DNA of 18,157 nucleotides from Thermoflexales bacterium (GCA_030834835.1 JAUQXD010001133.1:1-18157); one strand, 5' to 3'; shown: positions 8,156-16,580, numbered from the stretch's first letter. Program-made: numbers and translations. Notes: generated by a model not told the origin, from the letters alone.

Positions 8156-10897
8156 ATGAATCGACGCAAGTGGCTGCTCATCGTGCTCGTCCTCGCCAGC
8201 GTGATCGGCGTGGCGGGTTCGGTCCAGGCTCAGAGTACACCGATCGCGCAGGCATCAGCAGGCATCACCATCGCGCGCGTCTACTATGCCGATCGCACGC
8301 AGCTGGTCCAACTGACCGGGCGCTACGACGTGTGGGAAGTCCGATCGGCTGAGGGGTACGCGGTCGTCGCGTTATCGCAAGCCGAATACACCGCGCTCAG
8401 CGCGCAGGGTTATCGGCTCTCGATCGATCTGGCGAAAACGATCGAGGCCAACCTGCCGCGCGTGAGCCTGCCAGGACAGATCAACGGCATCCCCGGCTAT
8501 GCGTGCTATCGCACCGTGGAAGAGACGTACACCACGGCGCAAAACATCGTGGCCGCGCACCCTGATCTGGCGGAATGGATCGACATCGGCGATAGCTGGG
8601 ATAAGATCACCCTGGGCGGCGCGGCCGGTTACGATCTGATGGTGCTGAAACTGACCAATCAGAATCGACCCGGCCCCAAACCCGTCTACTTCGGTATGTC
8701 GTCGGTGCACGCCCGCGAATATGCACCTGCGGAGTTGAACACGCGCCTGGCCGAATACCTGATTAACAACTATGGCACCAATCCCGACGTGACGTGGCTG
8801 TTGGACTACACCGAAGTGCATCTGCTGTTGCAGGCCAATCCAGACGGGCGCAAGCAGGCGGAAGCGGGTTACTCGTGGCGCAAGAACACCAACGGTGATT
8901 ACTGCGGGGTCACCAGTACCAGTCGCGGTGCGGACCTCAATCGCAATTGGCCGTTCATGTGGAACTCGTGCGCGGGCTGCTCCAGCGGCGTTCAGTGCGA
9001 TCTGACCTATCGCGGTCCAACGGCCGCGTCTGAGCCGGAAACGCAGGCCACGGTCAACTACGTCCGATCGATCTTCACCGATTACCGACCCGTCGACGAT
9101 TTGACCACACCGGTGCCTGTCACGGCTACGGGCATGTTCTTCGATTTGCACAGTTACAGCGAACTGGTGTTGTGGCCGTGGGGGTTCACATCCAATACCG
9201 CGCCGAATGCCACGGCGCTGCAAACGCTGGGCCGCAAACTGGCCTACTTCAACAACTACGATCCGGGGCAGTCGGTGGGGCTGTATCCGACCGATGGTAC
9301 CACCGACGATACGACCTATGGTGAGCTGGGCATTCCCGCTTACACCATCGAGATGGGGACGAGCTTCTTTCAGGATTGTGCGTCCTTTGAATCTACGATC
9401 TATCCGACGAATCTGAATGCGCTGGTGTACGCCCTCAAAGCGACGCACCGCCCGTATCAACGCCCGGCCGGGCCGGACGTGCTGTCATTGGCGGCGACAC
9501 CGGCCTCAGCGGCGGCGGGCGCGCTGATCACACTGAATGCCAGCGCCAACGACACGCGCTATTCCAACGTGGGCGGCGCCGAGCCGACGCAGGCCATCGC
9601 CGCGGCGCGCTATTCGATCGATGCACCATCATGGTTGGGCGCGACGACGTATGCCATGTCGGCGAATGATGGATCGTACAACGCGACCATCGAGGCGATC
9701 ACGGTGCAGATCAACACGGCCGGCTTGACGCCCGGCCGTCACACGATCTTCGTCGAGGCGCAGGATGCCGCCGGCAACTGGGGCGTGCCTACCGCCGTGT
9801 TCGTCACGATCACGGCAGACAGCGCGCTCGATGGCACGGTGCGCGATGCGGCGACGACGCTACCCATCGCCGACGCGCTGATTCAAGTGAGCGCCAGTCC
9901 CACGCAGACGGGCAGCCTGAACACGAACGTGGCCGGGCAATACCTGCTGGCCCTGACCAGCGGCACATACACGCTGACAGCTTCGGCCTACGGTTATGCA
10001 CCGCAGACCATCGGCGGCATCACACTGACGACCGGCCTGACCACGACGCGCGACATCAGCCTGACGGCAGTGGCAACTTACACGATCACCGGTAGCGTGC
10101 GCGATGGGCTGACGAATCTGCCCTTGAGCGCGACACTCACCATCAGCGGCTATCCACACAATCCGATCGTGACCAACCCGATCGGCCAATACGCGATCAC
10201 GCTGGCCGAGGGCGGGCCGTACACGTTGACGATGAGCGCGCCGGGGTACGTGACGCAGCAACGTCCGATCGGGCCGCTGACGACCGATCGAGTGGAGGAC
10301 TTCGCGTTGAACGTCGATGTGGAGGCGTGCAACGCTCCCGGCTATGAGTGGTTTGGCGTGCGTGAATCGTTCGCGACGACGATCACGCCGACGAATTGGC
10401 TCGTGAGCAGCACGTTGAGCAGCGCGGCCTGGCGTTTCAATAACCCGGGTAACAGGACCAACCTCACGGGCGGCGCGGGTGGTTTCGCCATCGCGGACAG
10501 TGACTACGCGGGGGCGGGCGTCAATATGAACACGGAACTGCGCTCGCCGCTGATGAACCTCACAACGGTGACGACGCCGACGTTGACGTTTAAGACCGAC
10601 TTCAATTACTTCGACGGCGGCTCCAGTGAAGTGGCCGACGTGGATGTGAGCGTCGACGATGGCGCAACGTGGAACAACATCTGGCAACGAACGGCGAGTT
10701 ATCGCGGCCCGCAGACGGTCACGATCGATCTGGCGCAGGCCGCCGGGCAGTCGCAAGTCCGCGTGCGCTTCCACTACTACAACGCCGTGTGGGATGCGTG
10801 GTGGCAAGTGGACGATGTGAGCCTGGGAATGTGCGCGCCCACCGTGATGCCGACGTGGCGATATGTGTATCTGCCGCTGGCGTTGAGCGGAGACTAA
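8156..10897 (+). CDS. Secreted zinc carboxypeptidase (M14, carboxypeptidase T-like)
   Basis: This is a 913-residue secreted metallocarboxypeptidase predicted to remove C-terminal residues from peptides. The ATG has GAGGT 5 nt upstream (8146-8150) and opens a signal peptide (RRK, then a hydrophobic stretch, likely cut near VQA-Q, residue 26). A short propeptide-like region runs to about 100. The M14 domain (about 105-430) has zinc ligands His185 and Glu188 (HARE) and His332 (DLHSYS), substrate-binding Arg242 and Asn262-Arg263 (DLNRNW), the NPDG turn, the TYRGP...SEPET signature, and catalytic Glu399 (YTIEMG). After it come an Ig-like domain (441-556), two CarbD_reg domains (556-642, 641-722), a jelly roll bounded by Cys725 and Cys893, and the tail YVYLPLALSGD. 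The C-terminal half is closely related to that of the next gene, which starts 83 nt later with no clear terminator between, so the two may be co-transcribed. The catalytic set is complete, so activity is likely. Confidence 0.95.
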   Translation: MNRRKWLLIVLVLASVIGVAGSVQAQSTPIAQASAGITIARVYYADRTQLVQLTGRYDVWEVRSAEGYAVVALSQAEYTALSAQGYRLSIDLAKTIEANLPRVSLPGQINGIPGYACYRTVEETYTTAQNIVAAHPDLAEWIDIGDSWDKITLGGAAGYDLMVLKLTNQNRPGPKPVYFGMSSVHAREYAPAELNTRLAEYLINNYGTNPDVTWLLDYTEVHLLLQANPDGRKQAEAGYSWRKNTNGDYCGVTSTSRGADLNRNWPFMWNSCAGCSSGVQCDLTYRGPTAASEPETQATVNYVRSIFTDYRPVDDLTTPVPVTATGMFFDLHSYSELVLWPWGFTSNTAPNATALQTLGRKLAYFNNYDPGQSVGLYPTDGTTDDTTYGELGIPAYTIEMGTSFFQDCASFESTIYPTNLNALVYALKATHRPYQRPAGPDVLSLAATPASAAAGALITLNASANDTRYSNVGGAEPTQAIAAARYSIDAPSWLGATTYAMSANDGSYNATIEAITVQINTAGLTPGRHTIFVEAQDAAGNWGVPTAVFVTITADSALDGTVRDAATTLPIADALIQVSASPTQTGSLNTNVAGQYLLALTSGTYTLTASAYGYAPQTIGGITLTTGLTTTRDISLTAVATYTITGSVRDGLTNLPLSATLTISGYPHNPIVTNPIGQYAITLAEGGPYTLTMSAPGYVTQQRPIGPLTTDRVEDFALNVDVEACNAPGYEWFGVRESFATTITPTNWLVSSTLSSAAWRFNNPGNRTNLTGGAGGFAIADSDYAGAGVNMNTELRSPLMNLTTVTTPTLTFKTDFNYFDGGSSEVADVDVSVDDGATWNNIWQRTASYRGPQTVTIDLAQAAGQSQVRVRFHYYNAVWDAWWQVDDVSLGMCAPTVMPTWRYVYLPLALSGD
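10328..10834 (+). repeat. Jelly-roll module, copy in M14 gene
   Basis: This encodes the Cys-to-Cys jelly-roll domain of the carboxypeptidase. It is closely similar at DNA level to 12493-12987 in the M28 gene and more distantly to 7210-7713 in the subtilase gene. The stretch 10736-10806 matches 12889-12959 at 70 of 71 bases by hand alignment. Confidence 0.8.
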
Positions 10898-10980
10898 GCG
10901 CCTCACCCCCACGCGCTTGCGCGGCGGCCGATGACGCACAGGCAATTTGAAAATCTGCGGGGGCAGACCGAGGTCAAGTG

Positions 10981-13047
10981 ATGAAGCGATCCTTAAGCGC
11001 AGCGGTTCTGTTGGCGGTGGCGTGGTGGCTGGCCTTGACGCTGGGCGTTCCGGCGATGGCTCGCGCGGTCACGGCTCCTGATCCATTCTATCAATCCGTC
11101 GTCGCCGCGATGGTCGGTCGAGTGTCACAGGCCACGGTGTACAACTACGATGCGCAGCTCAGCGGCGAGGTGGCGGTGCCGATCGGTGGGCAGCCATATA
11201 CCCTCACCACGCGCCACACCCGATCGGGCGTGCCGATTGAAAAGGCTACGCAGCTGGTGTACGAACGCCTGCAGCAAGAGGGCCTGAGCGTAAGTTATCA
11301 CACCTGGAGCGCGTGCTCGACTTCGGGGCGGAATGTGATCGGCACGCTGCCGGGGCTGGTGAAGCCGCAGGAGATCGTGTTAATCACGGCGCACCTCGAC
11401 GACATGCCGTCCACCGGCGTGGCCCCTGGCGCAGACGACAATGCCAGCGGCTCGGTGGGCGTCATGCTGGCCGCCGAGATTCTGAGCGATTATCGCTTTG
11501 AGCGCACGCTGCGCTTTGTCTATTTCACCGGCGAAGAGCAGGGCCTGTGCGGCAGCAATGCCTATTCCGCCGAGCGGCTGACCGCCGGGGACAACATCGT
11601 GGCCGTGTATAACATGGACATGATCGCCTGGGACGCGGTGGGCGATCCGACGCTGCGACTGCATATTCGCACCAGCGGCAACCCCGGTTATGCCGCCGAT
11701 CTGGCAATAGCGGGCGTGTTCACCAATGTCGTACAGTCGTATGGCCTGAGCAGTGCGCTAATGCCCATCGTCGACGCCGACGGCGAAAGCGCCAGCGATC
11801 ACGCGTCTTTCTGGCAGCGCGGCTACCCGGCCGTTCTGGCGATTGAGGACGATGACGACGACTTCAACGACTACTATCACACCGCCAACGATCGCCTGGC
11901 AAACCTGAATCTGCCGTATTTTACGGCTTTTGTGAAAGCCTCGGTGGGCACGGCCGCGCACCTGGCGCGCCCCTTTGGGACTGGCGCGGCGCAGGGCATG
12001 ATCACGTCCGGCGGAGCGCCAATTGGTCAGGCGCAGATCGTGGCCACGCTTGATGTGACGCGCGGCGGTCAGACCCAATCGACCGCCAACGGCGAGTATG
12101 TGCTGTATTTGAGTGAAGGGTCATACACCTTCACGGTTACGGCCTACGGCTTCGCGCCGCAGCTGATCTATCCGGTCACGATTCAACCGAATGTTACGAC
12201 CACACAAAACTTCACGCTGACGCCGGTACCCACTCACACGGTATCAGGCTCGATCACCGATGGATTAACCGGGCAGCCGCTCAGCGCGACAATCGACATT
12301 GACGGGTATCCCTACGGCCCGATCGCGACGGAGCCGCTCAACGGCCACTACGCCAGCGCGCTGGCGACAGGCGTGCCTTACACTTTCCACGTCAGGGCGA
12401 ATGTGCCCGGCTACCTGGTCAGCGATCGGATCATCGGGTTGCTGAGTGCCGATCGAGTGGAGGACTTTGTGCTGACAGCCGATCAGGCGGCATGCAGCGC
12501 GCCCGGTTACGAATGGATCGGTGTGCATGAATTGTTCGCGACGACGATCACGCCAACGAACTGGCTGGTGAGTGGCGTGGGGTGGCGCTTCAATAATCCG
12601 GGCGGGCGGCAAAATCTCACGGGTGGCACAGGCAGTTTTGCCATCGCGGATAGCGACGATGCTGGCCCGGGTGTCAACATGAACACGGAACTGCGCTCGC
12701 CGCAGATGAACCTCTCGACCGTCACGACACCGGCGCTGACGTTTAGGACCGACTTTAATTACTTCGACGGCGGCTCCAGCGAAGTGGCGGATGTGGATGT
12801 GAGCGTGGACGACGGCTCAACGTGGAGCAACGTCTGGCGCAAGACGGCGAGTTATCGCGGCCCACAGACCGTCTCGATCAATCTGCCACAGGCCGCCGGG
12901 CAGTCGCAAGTCCGTGTGCGCTTCCACTACTACAACGCCGTGTGGGATGCGTGGTGGCAGGTGGATGATGTGAGCCTGGGGGAGTGCCGCTTACCGCAGC
13001 CGGCGCCGCACTGGTCAGTGTATTTGCCGGTGGTAGTGGGACAATAA
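10981..13047 (+). CDS. Secreted M28-family aminopeptidase
   Basis: This is a 688-residue secreted zinc peptidase, predicted to act as an aminopeptidase. The ATG at 10981 is preferred over the GTG directly before it because GAGGT (10970-10974) is then 6 nt away. A signal peptide follows (KRSLSAAVLLAVAWWLALTL, probable cut near ARA, about residue 30). The M28 domain has the co-catalytic metal set: His138 and Asp140 (AHLDD), Asp152 (GADDNASG), Glu185/Glu186 (TGEEQG), Asp213 (NMDM) and His300 (YYHTANDR), with SDHASF before the last. Two CarbD_reg domains (337-420, 420-503), a jelly roll between Cys505 and Cys669, and the tail WSVYLPVVVGQ complete it. Unlike the M14 neighbour it has no Ig-like spacer. 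Together with the S8 and M14 enzymes it would complete extracellular protein breakdown. Family assignment is firm; substrate preference is not visible. Confidence 0.95.
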   Translation: MKRSLSAAVLLAVAWWLALTLGVPAMARAVTAPDPFYQSVVAAMVGRVSQATVYNYDAQLSGEVAVPIGGQPYTLTTRHTRSGVPIEKATQLVYERLQQEGLSVSYHTWSACSTSGRNVIGTLPGLVKPQEIVLITAHLDDMPSTGVAPGADDNASGSVGVMLAAEILSDYRFERTLRFVYFTGEEQGLCGSNAYSAERLTAGDNIVAVYNMDMIAWDAVGDPTLRLHIRTSGNPGYAADLAIAGVFTNVVQSYGLSSALMPIVDADGESASDHASFWQRGYPAVLAIEDDDDDFNDYYHTANDRLANLNLPYFTAFVKASVGTAAHLARPFGTGAAQGMITSGGAPIGQAQIVATLDVTRGGQTQSTANGEYVLYLSEGSYTFTVTAYGFAPQLIYPVTIQPNVTTTQNFTLTPVPTHTVSGSITDGLTGQPLSATIDIDGYPYGPIATEPLNGHYASALATGVPYTFHVRANVPGYLVSDRIIGLLSADRVEDFVLTADQAACSAPGYEWIGVHELFATTITPTNWLVSGVGWRFNNPGGRQNLTGGTGSFAIADSDDAGPGVNMNTELRSPQMNLSTVTTPALTFRTDFNYFDGGSSEVADVDVSVDDGSTWSNVWRKTASYRGPQTVSINLPQAAGQSQVRVRFHYYNAVWDAWWQVDDVSLGECRLPQPAPHWSVYLPVVVGQ
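12493..12987 (+). repeat. Jelly-roll module, copy in M28 gene
   Basis: This is the second copy of the module at 10328-10834, four residues shorter near its N-terminal part (the SSTLSSA stretch of the M14 copy is reduced to SG). All three copies in the window keep RFHYYNA, WWQVDDV and the two flanking cysteines, which probably form a disulphide. Confidence 0.8.
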
Positions 13048-13164
13048 CTGAGACTGAAAGTCAACCGCTCATGAACGCGAACACACGCCCGGCGCGTCCC
13101 CGCCGCTGCTCGGCGGACCGGACGTGCGGTGCAGTGCGCCCGTCATCGCGAATAAGACTGCGTA

Positions 13165-13212
13165 AACCACCGCGCCCCGATCGATTTCTCAATCGATCGG
13201 GGCGCGGTGGTT
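13165..13212. terminator. Bidirectional terminator hairpin between convergent genes
   Basis: A perfect 21-bp inverted repeat (13165-13185 with 13192-13212) has a 6-nt loop, TTCTCA. It lies 117 nt after the M28 gene, and its right arm touches the stop codon of the convergent regulator gene. Very GC-rich outer arms and an ATCGAT inner part make it extremely stable. There is no good T-run on either side, but the position fits a two-way terminator. Confidence 0.75.
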
Positions 13213-16200
13213 CATGGTGTGCTGTGTGAAGTGACATGACCATATGCTGGGCTGCGATTCAGCCAGGGCGGATCGAGGTGCGGCTGCTCGCGTGTCCAGA
13301 TCTCTTCACAAATCTCGTCCAGCTGGCGCAACTGTCCACGCTGTTGAGCGGCGGCAGCGACGTGCGGTTCCAGTTCCGGTTCAATCTGCTGGCACAGCTG
13401 CCCGGCGCGGTCTCTGAACTCTCGCTCAGTGACGGGATGATTCATCACAAACGCCAGCAATTCAAGGGCCTGTTCGGCTTGACCCTGGCGATGCCAGAAG
13501 GCGGCGATGCCGACCAGCACGCTCAAGGTGAGCGGCGTGGCCTGCGTTTCCAGCGCGGCGACCAGAGCCTGCAAATAGTACGCGATGGCTTCGGACGGCT
13601 GACTGAGCGCACTGGTCATCTCGCCCAGACTATTCAACGTGTAGACACTGCCAACCAGATCGCCGATTTCTTTCCGGATAGTCAGGCTCCATTGCAGGAG
13701 CCACTTGGCGTCCTGGTTGTTACCGGCGGCCAGCGCGACATCGGCCAGGTTGGTCAGTACCATCGCCGCGCCGCGGCGATCGTCGATTTTGGTCTGGATG
13801 GTCAGGCTTTCTTCGTACAGATATTTGGCTCGCTCGTAGTTGCGGCGCAGGAAGGCGATCCCGCCCAGGTTGTTGAGCACCAGCGACTGCCCGATGTGAT
13901 CGCCGATTTCGCGCTGAATGGTCAAACTGTTGCGATAGAGTTCTTCGGCCGAGTCATAGTCCCCGCGGATGGATGCCACGATGCCCAGGCTGTTGAGCGT
14001 GCGCGCCAGCAGATAACCGTCGCCGCTGCCCGTGCAAATCTCGACGCTTTCACTCAACAGATGATAGGCCAGCTCGTATTCACCCGTCATCCAGCATAGA
14101 TCGCCGAGATAGGTGCGTGCAAAGGCGCTCTCGCGGCGCGCGCCGAGGCGCGTGTGCAGGTCAAGACTCTGTTGATAGAGCGGCCGGGCCTGATCTAAAC
14201 GGCCCAGCCGGTGAAGCAACCGGGCCTGTCGGGCAAGGAGGCTGCCCAGCAGTCGTTCGTCGATCGCGTGACCGGCGCGGGCGGAATCGGCCAGTCGTGC
14301 GGCGGCTGCCGCGAACGAGTCGGCGCCCTCCTGAACCAGGCCGCGCAGATCGTAGAAGAAAAACAGGCTTTCAACGTACTGCTCGATCAAGTTCCAGTAA
14401 GCTTGATCGATCGACCATTGCCACGCCGCCCGGATATTGTCGATCTCGTCGCTAATGTCCGCCAGGATTTCGGGTTGTCGTCCGGCTCGCCAGTACTTCT
14501 CGCGCTGACTCAGAAAATCAGCATAGTACCGGCAGAAGTTTTCGCGGACGGCCTGTTCGCGTGCCGGATTCTCTTCCAACTTCTTGATCAGATACTGTCG
14601 CAGCAGCTCGTGCAATTCGAAGCGGCCAGTCGCCGTTCGCCGCAAAAACGATTTGTCCACCAGCGTTGACAACAATTCGATCGAAGCGCCGGCCACCTGT
14701 TCGGCGATCTCGCGCTGAAAACCGCGGCGAAATATCGCCAGGCCCAGCACCGCCCCTCGTTCGTCTTCGGCCAGCAAATTCCAGGAGTGGTCAAACACAG
14801 TGCGCAGGTTGCGATGGCGCGTCGGCACATTGTGCTCGTTCGTCACCAGGAAGCCGGTATCCCTTCGAACTTCGCGCGCGATCTCCTTCAACGACAGCGT
14901 GCGCACCCAGGCCGCCGCCAGTTCAATGGCCAGCGGCATCCCCTCCACCAGCTGGCAGATGCGGGCGATGTGCGGCAGATCGGCATCTGAGAAAACCAGC
15001 GTGATGTCATGCCGCCGCGCACAGCTGATAAACAGCCTGAGCGCGCTGTAGTGCGCGCTCCCATTTTGCCGGGCAGTTGCCGGGTAATCAAGCCCGCAGA
15101 TCTCCAGCAGCCACTCGCCCTGCACGTTGAGCCGCTCGCGCGAGGTCACGAGCATCTTCACGCGCGGCGCATTCTGCAAGATCTCAACCAGCAGCGGCGC
15201 GCCGTCGGTCAGGTGCTCAAAGTTGTCCAGCACCAGCAGCAGCTCTTTTTCACGGAGAAAGCTAATGAGCTGAGTTCTGGGTTCGTTCGCCCCATAAAAG
15301 GTAAACTGAAGCGCGTCCGCGAGCGCCGGCACCAGATGCTCAGGCGATCGCAACGGCGCCAGGGCGACAAAGTACACGCCGTTTCGAAACGCCGCCATGT
15401 GTTGCGCGGCGGACTGAATGGCCAATCGGGTTTTGCCGATGCCGCCTGGCCCGACCAGTGTTATCAGGCGACCGGCGGGCAGCGCCAGCAGCTGCTCGAT
15501 CTGGGTCAGTTCGCCCTCGCGCCCGATAAACGGTGTGAGCTGCACCGGCAAATTATGCCGGCCGGAGGCCGACGCAGCGAGCGGCGCCGGCAGATAGCGA
15601 TCCGGCGGTGCTGGCAGACGATTGGACTTGATGTCCTCATACAGCCCGGTTGTTGCTTCTTCGGGCGGCAGGCCCATTTCTTTATCCAGAATGTCGCAAC
15701 AGGCGCGATACTGGCCCAGGGCATGCGTCACCTGCCCATTCCACACGTAGAGCTTCATGAGCACACGCTGCGCCTCTTCGTTGAAGACGTCCAGCATCAG
15801 CCAGCGTCGCGCATAAGTGATCGCCGCTTCAAACTCGCGCTGTGCGCTATGGCCGTCGACGAGGCGCGCGAGTGCGCCAGATACCAGGCGGCGGAAGTCC
15901 TCGGCCTGGAACATCTGCCATTCTTCAAAGGCAGGGCTGTCCGGCAGACTGAAGCCCGTCAGGAAGTCGCCACGCGAGAGATTGACCGCCTCGCTCAATG
16001 GCGTCAGGCAGCCCAGGCAAACATCTGTTGACGGATGACCGTGCGCCCTGCAGTCGGCAAGGTAGCGCTGCAAGTCGTCGATATCGGTTCGAAGATCAGC
16101 GTCCGGCATGAGGCCGATCAGATCACGATCGACCTCCAGCCATTCTTCGCCAATGTCCTTTTTCAATGCAGCCAGTGTGCGCCGCAGAGAGGCGCGGGCG

Positions 16201-16376
16201 GAGGTCTGGCTGAAATCCGGCCAGAACAGGGCGGCGAGTTCGTCGCGGCTATGTCGGCGGCGTGCAATCGCCAGATAGACGAGGAGCGCAATTGACTTGC
16301 GGCGCTCAAGCGTCACCGGCAGACCGTCACGCTCAATTCGGGGCGGGCCGAGAAGCAACAGTCGCAAGGCAGACAT
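13212..16376 (-). CDS. SARP/AfsR-like transcriptional activator (wHTH-BTAD, NB-ARC ATPase, TPR)
   Basis: A 1054-residue cytoplasmic regulator. The N-terminus (about 1-95, from MSALRLLLLG) is an OmpR-type winged helix, followed by a bacterial transcriptional activation domain (about 95-260). That includes His112, His114, Cys120 and Cys123 in an HxH-x5-CxxC pattern. An NB-ARC/AAA-type ATPase follows, with Walker A GPGGIGKT at 309-316 and Walker B LLLVLDN with Asp384. The C-terminal third (about 710-1000) is tetratricopeptide repeats (for example ALNSLG/VLNNLG-type helices and YEESLTIQ). By family, nucleotide binding and a TPR-sensed ligand control DNA binding. The ATG at 16376 is chosen over the in-frame GTG at 16442: the promoter at 16459-16487 would start RNA near 16452, leaving GTG almost leaderless, and family similarity begins at MSALRLL. 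It diverges from the S41 peptidase operon, its likeliest target; the secreted peptidase genes are alternative targets. Confidence 0.9.
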   Translation of the reverse strand: MSALRLLLLGPPRIERDGLPVTLERRKSIALLVYLAIARRRHSRDELAALFWPDFSQTSARASLRRTLAALKKDIGEEWLEVDRDLIGLMPDADLRTDIDDLQRYLADCRAHGHPSTDVCLGCLTPLSEAVNLSRGDFLTGFSLPDSPAFEEWQMFQAEDFRRLVSGALARLVDGHSAQREFEAAITYARRWLMLDVFNEEAQRVLMKLYVWNGQVTHALGQYRACCDILDKEMGLPPEEATTGLYEDIKSNRLPAPPDRYLPAPLAASASGRHNLPVQLTPFIGREGELTQIEQLLALPAGRLITLVGPGGIGKTRLAIQSAAQHMAAFRNGVYFVALAPLRSPEHLVPALADALQFTFYGANEPRTQLISFLREKELLLVLDNFEHLTDGAPLLVEILQNAPRVKMLVTSRERLNVQGEWLLEICGLDYPATARQNGSAHYSALRLFISCARRHDITLVFSDADLPHIARICQLVEGMPLAIELAAAWVRTLSLKEIAREVRRDTGFLVTNEHNVPTRHRNLRTVFDHSWNLLAEDERGAVLGLAIFRRGFQREIAEQVAGASIELLSTLVDKSFLRRTATGRFELHELLRQYLIKKLEENPAREQAVRENFCRYYADFLSQREKYWRAGRQPEILADISDEIDNIRAAWQWSIDQAYWNLIEQYVESLFFFYDLRGLVQEGADSFAAAAARLADSARAGHAIDERLLGSLLARQARLLHRLGRLDQARPLYQQSLDLHTRLGARRESAFARTYLGDLCWMTGEYELAYHLLSESVEICTGSGDGYLLARTLNSLGIVASIRGDYDSAEELYRNSLTIQREIGDHIGQSLVLNNLGGIAFLRRNYERAKYLYEESLTIQTKIDDRRGAAMVLTNLADVALAAGNNQDAKWLLQWSLTIRKEIGDLVGSVYTLNSLGEMTSALSQPSEAIAYYLQALVAALETQATPLTLSVLVGIAAFWHRQGQAEQALELLAFVMNHPVTEREFRDRAGQLCQQIEPELEPHVAAAAQQRGQLRQLDEICEEIWTREQPHLDPPWLNRSPAYGHVTSHSTP

Positions 16377-16458
16377 GACCAACAGGGCCTCAGAACGGAG
16401 TGTTCGACAAGAATGTGTCCGGGCGTGGGCGTGGCTTAGCACGTGTCAGTCGCGAGGC

Positions 16459-16487
16459 ATTATACGGCAAAGGACACTAACCGACAA
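16459..16487 (-). promoter_or_regulatory. Sigma70-type promoter of the regulator gene
   Basis: On the minus strand, TTGTCG (16487-16482, 4 of 6 consensus) is followed by exactly 17 nt and TATAAT (16464-16459, 6 of 6). It predicts an RNA start near 16452 and a leader of about 76 nt to the ATG at 16376. Confidence 0.7.
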
Positions 16488-16546
16488 CGGCGGCCACGGC
16501 CTTGCGATCAGATCATTGCTCCCGGCAAAGCACAGCTGCGATTGTT

Positions 16547-16568
16547 TTGGGACGATCTTGGGACGATC
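16547..16568. promoter_or_regulatory. Tandem 11-bp direct repeat, candidate SARP operator
   Basis: TTGGGACGATC occurs twice back to back (16547-16557 and 16558-16568). SARP/AfsR-type activators bind direct repeats at 11-bp period just upstream of the -10 box. The repeat lies between the regulator and the S41 peptidase gene, 6 bp before a -10-like TAGATT. The operator role is an inference from position and period. Confidence 0.5.
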
Positions 16569-16574
16569 CCGTAG

Positions 16575-16580
16575 TAGATT
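16575..16580 (+). promoter_or_regulatory. Possible -10 box for the S41 peptidase operon
   Basis: TAGATT matches 4 of 6 consensus positions and has no recognisable -35 at 16-18 bp; that place is occupied by the 11-bp repeat. This would fit an activator-dependent promoter, but the box is weak and others nearby cannot be excluded. Confidence 0.3.

Noticed and set aside
8372..9460. Long minus-strand ORF (362 codons) opposite the M14 gene; likewise 2910-3680, 7231-8028 and 9860-10945
   Set aside because: They are Arg/His-rich translations typical of the antisense frame of GC-rich genes, with no domain or ribosome site, and the plus strand holds clear enzymes.
15009..16031. Plus-strand ORF opposite the regulator (340 codons), also 13236-14099
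   Set aside because: They are shadows of the minus-strand BTAD/ATPase/TPR gene, with no recognisable protein features.
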